From Arctopsyche grandis (taxonomy: Eukaryota; Arthropoda; Insecta; Trichoptera; Hydropsychidae), in contig NC_135355.1 of assembly GCF_051622035.1 (NCBI RefSeq), forward strand, positions 1,922,001 through 1,986,000: a stretch of 64,000 nucleotides of DNA, written 5' to 3'. The notes under the pieces are model-generated. The model was not told where the DNA came from. It ran no database searches and saw only the letters and a program-made list of their open reading frames with translations. Both the position numbers and the translations under genes were made by a program. This document shows, in pieces, positions 48,129 through 59,010 of this stretch (position 1 is the stretch's first letter; every line of letters begins with the position of its first letter).

Positions 48129-49214
48129 ACCTATACAAACATACATACACATGTATGTATGTATATCGCTATTATTTTTAGCATTTTAAAACGCCGTTCG
48201 TGGAATAATCTCAATTAAAATTGAACAAACACAATCAACACTAATCGAATGCCCCTCTATGGAGCTGTCTACGTACAGATCCGCGAAACGTGAAAAATCA
48301 AATCAATTGTCGATCGGTCAGTCGATCGCTGAAGCTGCTCAAACGTACACCGATTCACTACCATTTCAATACACATTCTTACTATATCATTATCATTCTA
48401 AAGTATGGTATTGTTTAACTCTACGTGCAGTGAAAGTGATTGCCAATATTAGTTTTACGCGAACGTGTGGTGTGTTGAATTATTTCAGTGAAAATCTGAA
48501 TACGTTTAGAAGCTTTTCTTCCGATACGTGCGAATCTGTCAGGGTCACATTCAAAGCGATCTGAAACGATTATTTTGTTTATTAAGTTATTCTAAACTAG
48601 CAGTTTTCACGTGAAATTTTACCGTAACTGCATAAATGGTATCAAAATTTTCAAGGGGGGGGGGCGATTTATTTTATGAATTTTAAAAACAAAATATTGT
48701 CAAAAATTGTTTTTACATACCTCCTTTACGTTTCACTTGTGAGAACTGGATATGGAAATATCGTATGTAGATATCGTGTGTGTGGACGGCGCCAATGGTA
48801 TATGGAAATTAATGGCTATGTCTATACTCTTATTCGTTTTCGTCTTCAACGTTCGCTTTCAATTTTCATTTCAACATTCAACATGATGCATGCCTTGTGC
48901 GGTATGCATAGATGCGTTCAATCAACCGTCCACACTTGTTCAATACTGTCAACTAATGTAACCATTAGTACAGTTCTATCAGGCTTTTTGAGTATATATC
49001 TTGGTAGAATCCTTGGGTTGGGCCTTTTTATTAATATTGAAATCGATTTTTTTTTTCATACATGTGCATCAATGTTCATTAACGTTTTAAATAATTCAAG
49101 TATTTAGAAACATTCTTTTGAAATAAAAATTGTCCTGGTTTTGTCAAATAGCCTTAAAATATCTAAAATGGTCACCTGACTGTTGACTGAATGTTTCATC
49201 AATGCTTAGCGCCA
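48129..49214. other. No confident gene
   Basis: Two plus-strand frames of 101 and 143 codons (48259-48564, 48676-49107) lack domains. The second begins in a fragment of repeat X, arguing against a gene. Confidence 0.45.
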
Positions 49215-49535
49215 CTCTTTTTACATATTACATACATCTTTTACGTTTCACTTACGATTACAATTCAGGAAAAAGTTTGCCTCTTATCCGATCGTTTTCA
49301 TACTTTGCCATATTGCTCATTTTGGTCATCAATATAAGTAAATGGATCCTCCGTCATTACGATGGTGCAAAAATATCGTGTAAGACGCGTTTGATATCTG
49401 CCCGGCGAGATAGTCGTTGACGTTTATCCATCGTTTGTTTATTAGTTTTAAACATATATAGCGGTAGTAAAATAAAATTATTGTTTTTATTCAAAATAAT
49501 TATTTTATATACAAATTATAGAAGAGGTATGTTTT
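49215..49535 (-). repeat. Dispersed repeat X, intact reverse copy
   Basis: Runs from 'acatcttttacgtttcactt' to 'tatagaagaggtatgttttt'. Inverted terminal ACATACCTC-like motifs suggest a DNA element of ~320 bases. A further end fragment lies at 48705-48740. Confidence 0.75.
49357..49455 (-). CDS. Micro-ORF inside repeat X, second intact copy
   Basis: Same 32-codon frame as 30647-30745, identical in the core and ending at the same TAA. See that entry. Confidence 0.3.
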   Translation of the reverse strand: MFKTNKQTMDKRQRLSRRADIKRVLHDIFAPS

Positions 49536-50700
49536 TAAAATGACTTCTTAAAATGACACATACTATTAAAACACAGATTTTTTATTTATTTAAAAATTAT
49601 ATTTAAAAACGTAAGCCTGTTTTTGTTAGATTCCCTCCCCCTCCGCACTCTTGTCAAATCGTGTAGAGCCACTGGTATAAGCTGTAATTTAATTTCAAAT
49701 TCTTATTCAATGTGTTTGTCAAGATGCCTTTTCCAAAAATTACTTCCAAAAAGCGATTGTATATTTGGGGTAATTAATCTTTGATAAGTGATATAAATAT
49801 AAGATATAAAATATACGTCAAAAGAACTGTGTTCCCCTCTGAAAAGTGTGTTTTTTTTTAATTCAATTAAATTCGAATTATTCTATAAAATCATTTACAC
49901 GTTTTGTTAATCAGTTCATCGCACATTAAGTAGTCGTTATCGGATAATTTTAATTAAAATATAGTAATTTGTGATGTTATTTATTTTTCCATGCAAATAA
50001 ATGTCTTATCTTAAAATTTTCTTATCAAATTTTTCATCATATATACTAAATGCAATATGAAACATTAAATTCCAAATATCGATATGTGCATTGTTTGCTT
50101 TGGGTAGAAAATGCAATCTTCTCTTTACAAAAAATACGGAAAAAAAATATGAATCAAACATTGACCGTACTGTATCAAAAAAAAAATAATGAAAAATTTT
50201 ATGAAAATATTATCTAAACGAAAACTTTTCAATGTTTTCTATATTTTTTTTAATTAATTATACATCAAACGTTGACCGATACTGTATTAAAAAAATAATC
50301 GGAAATTATATGAAAAAATCTAAACGAAAACTTCTCAATGTCTTCTATGTTTTATTATAAATAATGTTTATAATTTTACATTTCAAAGATGAATACATTT
50401 TTTAAATATTCCACTTTTAAACAGCTTTCAGTCTCATATAATGCTTTTATCAGATTAATATTACATAAAGTAACGATATATTACATTTTTATATGCATAC
50501 ATAATACGGTAAAAATCAATAGACATGAGTGTGAGTAAATTATGTTTAAAGATTTTGATATTAAAAACAGCCTGAAAAATAAAATTTCATTACTACAGTC
50601 GATCCGATTATCATGAAACTCGCATTCGCGCAATATATTGTAACATTGTAAAGACGTAAAATAATTTCTTCCTATCTAACTATGTATATAATATTATTAC
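49536..50700. other. No gene seen
   Basis: Very AT-rich. A loosely repeated 'acattgaccgtactgtatca' / 'acgttgaccgatactgtatt' motif lies at 50160, 50270 and 51005. Confidence 0.5.
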
Positions 50701-50832
50701 TAAAGCCCGGACCCAAAGGGTGCCGCGTATTGTTCAAATGTTGTAAATGCATTGCTAAAGGTTTGCCGAACCTTTTTTACAAAGGATTTACTATAATGGA
50801 ACAATGAGCGGCACCTTGGCTATCCTACCTCT
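50701..50832. mobile_element. Small MITE, TAGTCACCGG family, copy 3
   Basis: 132 bases; flanks TATTATTAC / AATTATTAC (8 of 9). Same interior as copy 2. Confidence 0.68.
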
Positions 50833-51430
50833 AATTATTACAATATAATTCAATGCAAGGTCTTTAATAATATTACTGCAAGTTTTGCTGTCCATAACAT
50901 GACGTTGACAATTACTTTTATCGTCTAAAAAATATAAATGTCCATTAATATATAATACTAGTGGTTTTACCCGGCTTATTTTACAGAAAAAAAATATGAA
51001 TTAAACTTTGACCGATACTGTATCAAAAAAAAAATATTTTTTAAGAAAATTTTATGAAAAAATTATCTTAACGAAAACTTCTCAATGTTCGCTCAATGCG
51101 CTCTAATTTAAAATTTTGTATGTATTTTGGCGCTCTAATTTTAAATTTTAAAGCGCTTTCGACGCATCGGGCGGCGCCCTAATTTATTTGGCGCCCTCGG
51201 GTACAGCCCGACCCAGCCCCCTCTAAAACCGGCACTGGTGAAACTGAAACGAAATGTCATTGGCCAGCATGTACGCCGGATATATTACAGACAAATTTTC
51301 ATCAAATGTATGCACTCTTTATCAGTATTAATTTAAATCGTCTGAATGAAACCGGCCCTGATTGATTCGCATCGGTTTGTTTGTACACAAAGTCACGTGC
51401 GTGGCGATTGCAAATTCTGCCAATCGATAT

Positions 51431-51465
51431 TATAAATAACCCGGGTATCGTAGAACGTCAGATCA
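51431..51465 (+). promoter_or_regulatory. TATA box plus initiator
   Basis: TATAAATA at 51431-51438 is followed by two overlapping TCAGATC initiator-like motifs, with A at 51460 and 51465, 29-34 bases downstream. That is the canonical spacing of a TATA/Inr core promoter. The ATG of the signal-peptide ORF lies 14-19 bases further on, and the candidate SLC26 exon 1 is about 580 bases downstream. Confidence 0.6.
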
Positions 51466-51478
51466 GATCGGACTTGAG

Positions 51479-51577
51479 ATGCACTCGCAGCGTCAAACAA
51501 AACTAATAACTTTGTATGCGACAAGTGTCATTTTACTTGCGCAAGTCGCGTCGTTTCCAATAATAATCGTTGATTGA
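51479..51577 (+). CDS. Short ORF with signal peptide, unknown
   Basis: ATG to TGA encodes 32 residues beginning MHSQRQTKLITLYATSVILL. A basic N-terminus, a hydrophobic core and AQVAS|FP give a good signal-peptide shape, with a likely cut after Ser25. It sits right behind a TATA/initiator pair. I do not recognise it. It could be the first coding exon of a secreted protein with a weak donor near 51569, a tiny secreted peptide gene, or an upstream ORF in an SLC26 leader. No downstream exons were recognised. Confidence 0.35.
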   Translation: MHSQRQTKLITLYATSVILLAQVASFPIIIVD

Positions 51578-51667
51578 CGTCAATCGTCATCTTCAAACCG
51601 TCTCGGGATCATTTTCCTGATTAGCGTCACTGTTTTAGTTGGTGCACACAAACTACATATGTATTTT

Positions 51668-51955
51668 TTTGATTTTTATTATTACTAAATTATGTTCACA
51701 ATACATCTTATATCTATTTCAATAGCTACTGATCTACTGATCATTTTCTATTTTACAATTTTAATTTTATTTTGTTGGTAATCATAGTATTATATTATTC
51801 TAATGTTAGTGTACAGCATAATAGGTCAAAAAGAGCTCAAAAACTTATTTACAACTCTTATAAATGCTCATAATACATCTAATACATAATATTAATTAAA
51901 GACTCTCTAAAGTCGATGATCTAAATTGTCGGATTGTGTTTAGGTAATCTGTGTA
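51668..51955 (-). mobile_element. Jockey LINE 3' UTR fragment
   Basis: Matches the 3' UTR of the elements at 2.7-3.0 kb and 14.2 kb on the minus strand. It lies between the TATA promoter at 51431 and the candidate SLC26 exon at 52041. Confidence 0.8.
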
Positions 51956-52040
51956 CTACATGTGTATAAACTGTTTGTGATGGTTCTAAAGTGTTAATTG
52001 AAAATTTGACAATACCGTTTGTGTTGATTCTGGCGACGGC

Positions 52041-52078
52041 ATGTCACAATCTGAAAAAGAGAAATTATATCCGGAATG
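52041..52078 (+). CDS. Candidate first coding exon of the SLC26 gene
   Basis: ATG followed by 12 codons (MSQSEKEKLYPE) and the bases TG, then a strong donor GTGAGT. The open phase (two bases) exactly fits the acceptor at 61169/61170 and would give ...[20 protein letters not shown] charged, soluble N-terminus is normal for SLC26 proteins. The exon is the last good ATG-plus-donor I found before the first confident exon, but phase alone fits one time in three. The implied intron is 9.1 kb. A second phase-compatible exon is at 38741. Confidence 0.45.
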
Positions 52079-52349
52079 GTGAGTTTGCCTTCTTTCTTAT
52101 TATGTGTCAAAACTCATTAATCATTGAGTCATGTACGTATGTACGTCAATTACACTTATTGGAAATTTAAGTGGAATAGATTAAGATTAGCGCGACAAAT
52201 CGCGTGAGGGATCGATCGTCTGTCACGTATTGCTAATAACAATCAAGTACTTTTAAAGCATACGAGTGTCGATGATTATGTCAAGTCGACAATTTGACGA
52301 AAAGAGTATCGTATTTTAGGCCCGATCGTTGGCGAAGTCATATGAATAA

Positions 52350-53547
52350 ACCAGCAGCGTGGCTCGGTGGTTGGACTTTTGCCCAGCACCAAGAGGCGCC
52401 GGGTTCGATCCCGTGAGTTGACCTCGATTGAAAAGAATTTTTGACCTCGATTGAAAAGAATTTTGAAAAATAAAGTGTATTATCTGTAATGCTGCTGGTC
52501 AAACTTGGATATGTGTGACTCCGAGTTGATCGTTTCCTATCAGAGTTTGCCAATGCTTCCGACTTCATTGTTGAAACGGTTCCTCCCAGAGAAATGTTAC
52601 AATAATAGAAGTGGCTTTAGGCGTTATATTGTTGTCAAGTGAGGAATGTCCACAGACATTTCCAAATAATTTTAGCATCAGTCGTATTTGATGCTCGGAG
52701 CTTGACGTATGCCCGATAAAAACTTATCTGTTTTTTTATATTACTCGCAAGACGGGCAAGTGCATCGTTAAAAATTGCACAATGCATTCTAAAACACACA
52801 ATAAACAACATGGGATACATTTTTATAAGTGAATTGATCATTTAAGTAACATATTATTCAATTAACATAGTGGTGATTGCCCGCATTCTACATAAAATTT
52901 CAGGGGTGGCACCAGAGAAATGTAAAAAATATTTTTAAATAAATGTAAAAACATTTCTCTTGGTGGCGCTGAATACTTATTTATATTAATAACCAAATAT
53001 TTAAGTTTAATTAATATAAACATCGTTCATTTTATATTATACATATTTTTGTTGAAACTATACATAACACATTAATTTAAGAGTGTCCAAGGACAGACAA
53101 AGACAAAAGGTGGATACAAATAATTCGCTAACTGAGAAAACGGATTGGCTAACACCGCCATATACTCTAATTATAAATTAATCTATATCAAAATAAAACT
53201 TTCATTTCTGTAGTGAATATGCGATGACCCTGATTATATTCCGTGCGTTGTAGCGTAGTTATGGAGACGTAGCGCGTATTATTAATACAATTTATTTATT
53301 CGTAAAGGCACTTCTATTATTATAACCTTTCTCTGGTTCCTCCGTTAAATTGGCTAAAAACCATCCTACCTACTATGTAGCCACTATTTGAGTATGATTT
53401 ATGTACAAGGTCAAAATTCATAGATGTCTCGTTAGTTTCGAGATTTTCAGTGTCTTGTAATTCAGCGACTTATTTAATAAAAATGCTGCATTGTTTGTAA
53501 TTGGCCAGGAAGGCGCATTGGGGTTTACCTGTTAGGCCTTCCTGGTA
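52350..53547 (+). mobile_element. SINE copy split by a hAT element
   Basis: Head 52350-52420 with B box GGTTCGATCCC, a 23-bp tandem duplication at 52420/52443, body to 52586, hAT element 52587-53335, then body and a perfect type A hairpin 53503-53546. Confidence 0.85.
52587..53335. mobile_element. hAT-type non-autonomous transposon
   Basis: 749 bases with ~27-bp inverted ends CAGAGAAATGTTACAATAAT / CAGAGAAAGGTTATAATAAT, flanked by a perfect 8-bp duplication GTTCCTCC at 52579-52586 and 53336-53343. An 8-bp duplication with CAGAG ends is diagnostic of hAT. No transposase is recognised. A 71-bp hairpin (52901-52971, CAGGGGTGGCACC ends) sits inside and looks like a second, smaller element. Confidence 0.9.
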
Positions 53548-53785
53548 TATATGTATGTAAAATAAATATAAATCAGACTCATGTGCATGGTGATGTTGCG
53601 CCATACGATCTCATGTGATTCTGGTCACCAATTACAATCTGACAGGTTTATAAGTAGACCTGACGAAATATTATCAAAACGAACTTGAACATTTATTCAA
53701 TTTTCGAGCATTGTGATTTTCTTGACAGCTGAAACATTTTTGATTTTCCCATTTTAAAACTACATACTCTTAAGATAGTTTGACT

Positions 53786-53965
53786 CACACGCCAATCGCC
53801 TGCCTCGAAAATCACGAATACGGAACATCTGGCATTTGAATTCTCGTTAGTATGATAGTTCGCGTGGGTAAATCTAGATGGGTGGAATTTCGGGTGCCAG
53901 ATGTTCCGTGGTCGAGATTTTAGTGTCGTGTGCGAGATCGCTTTGTGCGAAATAATCACCGAACC
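53786..53965. mobile_element. Foldback MITE, decayed copy of the 40998 type
   Basis: Right end GAAATAATCACCGAACC and interior 'ggaacatctggca' / 'tgccagatgttcc' match 40998 inverted. Flanked by AGTTTGACT / AGTTTGACC (9 bp, one mismatch). The left terminus is degraded. Confidence 0.7.
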
Positions 53966-54234
53966 AGTTTGACCTGCATACATGCTGAATGAATAAATCT
54001 TATGATTCAAGATTTTAAAAATACGAGATGTACAGATCTACCATCTACTCTTAGAATTTTTCTATTTTTTTAACTACTTTTGAGGCCGTCAAGATGACTC
54101 GCGTCCATAATGCGTTAGTCGTATGGTCTAAAGCTCATTAGAATTGCCTAGCGTTTAAAAAACGACAATTTGGTTTCGAGAGGCTATAGGACCGCCCACA
54201 CAACTATATGGAGATGTAAAGATGTACAGTCTTA

Positions 54235-54510
54235 GGGCGCAGACACACAGTACATAGTTTTGCACGTGTATAAAATCGCTAGTCCGCCCGATCAATGCCA
54301 GGCCAAAGGTCACCCCCTGGAGTGTTTTCGGTGGTATATTTTCCTTGTATTAGCGTAGGTTTGGTAGTGATCGATAACGGTAATTTTCATATTTTAATAA
54401 ATGTAGGAGAAACTTGTCGAAATGATAAGATCGTATGGGATAAGACACGCCCATTCACAGATGGAGTCACCTAGGCATGCCGTGCCGTACGATTATGTGT
54501 ATCTGCGCCT
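54235..54510. mobile_element. MITE GGGCGCAGACACACA, copy 3
   Basis: Starts GGGCGCAGACACACAG after TTA and ends ATTATGTGTATCTGCGCCT. TA-type target as in Tc1/mariner-like MITEs is inferred only. Confidence 0.68.
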
Positions 54511-57500
54511 ATAAACTTTCTTAATGTATATCATTGCAAATTAACAGAGCTTAACTACAGCATTATTCTCACTAGTATGTATGTACATCCCTAATTCCAT
54601 TCAGAAGGCTATGGAAAACTAAAAAATAGGCGGTCAAAAAAATATATAAAAACTTTTTAATTTAGTAATTATTATTTTAAATAAAAAAGAGCAGTTAAAG
54701 TCTATAAAATGAATGAATTTTTGTTATTTTATAACTTGCTATTTTTTTGTATTTTTTTGAATTGTCTGATTGAAATGGACATTGGATCACTCTGTTATAC
54801 CACTACTGTATAATTTATATAAATAAATAACTAATAGTACTTAACCACTTATTGTTTAAAAATAGCATTAGTGGAATTAGTAGACCTTGTAGGTCAACAA
54901 TGGTGCTCTTGTTCACTACTAGTCAATAGCAGTATATTATTATACTTTGTCGATTTTTAGATATAGTCCAAAATATATTGTACATATGTATATTATTCAA
55001 TTTTTCAATGCGCAAATTACATTATAAAAAAGTAGCTCTTGTGAATGGGGGTGACCATTAAATTATCGTTTCTGAAAAAAACTGCACATAATTCGCATGC
55101 GGAATGCGACAGTTGTTGCATATTACAATAAATATTCAGATATATGGATGAATTCTGCAAACAAATATACACATGACGACCGTCAAATAAAACGTGTCAA
55201 ATACAATTTGCAATTAAAATTTGCACGCCGGTCGACGCGACATTTTTTACCTATTTCTCACTTATTTTTTATTGCTGTCAAAGTCTTGCACTTATTGATG
55301 TAACTTGTAATATTTGTGTCAGTGGTCCCAAGCGTAACTTGGCACTCAGCCTGATCTTGGACGTGGAAAAAAATATCCGGCAATGAGACAATTCGAGGAC
55401 AAGTTTGAGGTCACATTTGCAGACCGATTCTAAAATTGAGTTCTATTTTAAACCTGGTTTTGGGAAATGGTTGCGAAATTTCCCGTTCGATTTCAGTACA
55501 TGCCACAACTTCCAAGCTGATGAAACTCTCGGTTTTCTCAGTTGGTCGTAAGGCAAATCAACGTTTATCATACTTAACTAATTCGTCGTAGCTGTAATCA
55601 AAGACTCATCATGTAATTTCATGAAGGTTTATAGCTTATAATATAAATAATTGCACCTATCATTATTATCATCATCATTTGCAGCAGTTCACCATCTCCA
55701 ACATATGTCCATTCTTATCTGTTTTAAGCGACAATCATCCTTACGACAATGACCCTCCTTGTACTCTCTTGGGTACCATTCGAGCTCTTGTCCAACCTTT
55801 TGTCGACTCTTAATGCTACATATATAAGTATGACCCACCCATTTACATTTAAATATCGACTGACTCCACTTTGTCAGCTAGTCTTATATGTTACATCTAA
55901 GATCTAACCCACGTTTCCTGTCTCTCCTCATTATACCGAGCATAAAATGTAGTCTTAAAATTATGTAGCTTCATTTTTCTTAGTGCATCCGTTGCACACA
56001 GTCTTGGGTACCATTTGATCACGCCTCTTGTTCATCTTATGTATGTTCAATTTTCTAACCACATATCTCACTCAAAATGTTTAAAATTTGGTTCCATGCT
56101 GACAAAACATGTTGATCAAAAACTTTCATCTTCGGGCAAAGCAGTATTTTCAATTTAAAAAAACAGAATTCATCCTATCCCGATATTATTCGTATCTTAT
56201 TATTCTCTTCCGTATTTCTGAAATGCAAAACATTGATAAGCTTAGCTGTATCGTTTTGACTCACACAAGCACCAATAATTCATTTCGATTACAATTATTT
56301 TTAACTAGTGTTGTGCTCGTTGATTTCAACCGGTGGTTTCGGAAAGGAATTTTCCCCCCGTTCACCCGTTCGAGATAATAAATGTATGTATTTGTATCTT
56401 CCCGGATGTGTGTATGTGTATACGCTCCCGCGCATGCTTAGGCGCATCTGACGCCGTCGTCACCCGTCACTCAATATCAGGAGCACATGTCAGACGCTCC
56501 ACATTCCCCCCCCCCCCAATTCTCCGCTACCCCGCATCTCCTCGACACGATTGGTCGTCACGACACATCCCTATGCATAACGTATACTCTTGGTATTCTA
56601 AAATTTGTTTTTTTTTTAAATCTCCATACTTGTCGATGCACTTGCACATACCCATATACATCGCATCCGTTTTTATATATTTAAACAAATAAAAAGTATT
56701 CATTATAAAATCCTTTTTTTCTTGTGGCGTTTTCTGTCTTTTTAATTATAATATAATCGTAGAATTATTCTAGGAATTTGACCTAACACAATAGACAAAC
56801 TTCAACTTTTGATTTCATCAGTATATTCAGTAATATCTCAAACTTCATATTTTTAAATCGGAAACTTTGAGATAAAGTGACCCTCCAGATAACCTAAAAT
56901 TGTAAAGACTGTCAATCGTAAAATCCCATTAATAAATTATGTATATCTTTCATTCTGACTAATTATAGACGGTCAATTTTCATCTAATCTTCCATCACAA
57001 TCTGACAATCTATTAGTGTTTTGACACTGATGCATCGATCAAAATCAGTGTACATCAAAGTTTTACAATCTATAAAATACATATTTTGTACACGCGCCAG
57101 TGACGTGCGTCTGTCGATTTTATTTTATTATTATAGCAAATTACGTTTTGGTATTTGTAGTCATTGAGACACAATTGAATCGACCGATCGATCGGCGCTT
57201 AATAAATAAAGGACTGTCATCAGAAACTGAAAACAATCGACTGAATTCTTCTGACCCTCGCTCTAATGATACAAACATGTTTGTTTAACGAACGGTTTAC
57301 AAATATTTGCCTTCAGGAGCATAAAGATTATCCTCCTAACAACTATTATTGAAAAATGTGCATACTATCATGCGGTAAATGTTGAAAATAAACATTCAAC
57401 TTCCACGAGCGAATCTCTAACGTTTTAATACTGCAGGATAAAGTCAATCCTTGCCTTTGATATTCAGCGCTTCAAATTGTGACATTTATTTATTTATTTA

Positions 57501-57511
57501 TTTACATATAT
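54511..57511 (+). other. Presumed SLC26 intron 1, middle part: no gene seen
   Basis: AT-rich apart from the RTE remnant at 55655-56060 and a C-rich run near 56506. No exon with SLC26-like content was found. Confidence 0.45.
55655..56060 (-). mobile_element. Degenerate RTE-type LINE remnant
   Basis: Starts with a 'catcatcat' tract and carries cttgggtaccattcgagct and related blocks in the order seen in the reverse complement of 24605-24872. No long frame survives. Confidence 0.55.
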
Positions 57512-57919
57512 ACCAGGAAGGCCTTACAGGTAAACCCCAATGCGCCTTCCTGGCCAATTACAATGCAGCATTTTTATATAAATCACTGAATTGCGAGACA
57601 CTGAAAAACTCGCAAATCAATGAGACATCTATAAATTTGTACACAAACTTATTTATTGCACATTAATTAAAAACAAATTATAGGTGACATATCGTATAGG
57701 AGGGATTTTAGGCAATTTTTTCCGGGAACCGTTTCAACAATGAAATCAGAGAAAATTGGCAAACTCTGATAGGAAACGATCAACCTGAAGTCACAAATTC
57801 AGGTCTAACCAACAGCATTCTCTGAAAAATTCATTTTCATCCGAGGCCCGGCCCTGGGATCGAACCCGGCCTCTTCTCGACGCTAAGCAGAAGCTCGACG
57901 ACCGAGCTATGCTGCTGGC
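57512..57919 (-). mobile_element. Full-length tRNA-derived SINE (best copy)
   Basis: On the minus strand: head 57919-57845 with A box TAGCTCGGTCG and B box GGTTCGATCCC, the internal pol III promoter of a tRNA-derived SINE; a body with conserved blocks 'gaaacggttcc' and 'aaattggcaa'; and a 3' terminal hairpin 57555-57512 with stem GGCCAGGAAGGC / GCCTTCCTGGT, followed by an (AAAT)n tail. About 410 bases. It is a mobile-element promoter, not a tRNA gene: no acceptor stem pairs. Roughly 18 copies or fragments lie in the window. Confidence 0.88.
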
Positions 57920-58498
57920 TATGTAATATTATTATGCTATGACATATGTAATATTATTTGCCTTTGTCAGGAAACTTTGTTGCAGATACCTATCAGAAGT
58001 ATCAGATTTTCAATATATGTATATTACTAAATAAAGACCATTATGATCACTTTTGAACAACTCTCATGCATTGCACCTTTGTTGGTTCTTGCTTTCTTCT
58101 ACATATGTACATACGAGACGTTATAATACTTATTTGAAAGTGGCAGAAGTCCAATTTTCAGTAAACCTGGACTTCCGCCACTTCTCGATCAACGTAAACT
58201 AAACACACTATTTCTGTTTGGCTTAATTCAAAAATTGTTATCACTTATTTTAATTCGTTATGTCCAGAATCTCGGAAGAGCAGAATAAACGTATTACAGG
58301 CCATCAGTATTTTAAATAACTTTATGCAAATTTAATTATATTCACCCTTTTCCAACAACCTTCAATTCAAGGATTTCTCAATAATTTTGGGCTATTTTTA
58401 TACACAAAAAAGTTTAGATAGTCTATAGCTTTTTAATTACATAGAAAGAAGAAATTGATGAATTAAAATTAAAGCCAAACGGCAACCACGACAATTAA

Positions 58499-59006
58499 GA
58501 GGGCTGGACACCAGCGCCTTGTCCATACAAACGTATTACACTTCTCCCTTCCTCAATTATGGCACTAGAGAAATTATTTTTTAATATGCTATGGATATCC
58601 ACCATTGGGATGCATCTATCGTTTTATTTTTTTGATTAGTTATTTTTTATAGGAGCTAGGAGCCGCCAAACATCTATAAAATCGCCTCTTTTTTACACCC
58701 ACGAAAAGAGTCCAGCGTGCTTATTTAACGGTCGATTTAAAAAAAAATACGCGCATAGTTACACAGAAAATATCTTTCTCATACCGATGATGAATTTTTT
58801 TTTTTAAATTGGTCCAGTTTCGGGGGAGAAAATAGGAGAATACGAAACCTCGATTTTGTCGATTTAAAATACGTATTATCTGGTTGAAGCGCAACTGTCG
58901 CATTCACTCAATATACAATATATTGATATATATTGTCGCATTCACTCAATATATATATCGAAAAAAGGAACGGCAACAAAATTAAGGTTTCGGGTGTACA
59001 GCCCTC
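58499..59006. mobile_element. TTAA-flanked MITE (piggyBac-like site), copy 2
   Basis: 508 bases, ends GAGGGCTGGACACC / GGTGTACAGCCCTC, TTAA at 58495-58498 and 59007-59010. Lies in the presumed SLC26 intron 1. Confidence 0.8.
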
Positions 59007-59010
59007 TTAA

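Noticed and set aside
48676..49107. 143-codon plus-strand frame
   Set aside because: Starts inside a fragment of dispersed repeat X and has no recognisable domain or splice sites.
57845..57919. tRNA gene on the minus strand (good A and B boxes)
   Set aside because: No paired acceptor stem, and the head is fused to a repeated SINE body seen in many copies.
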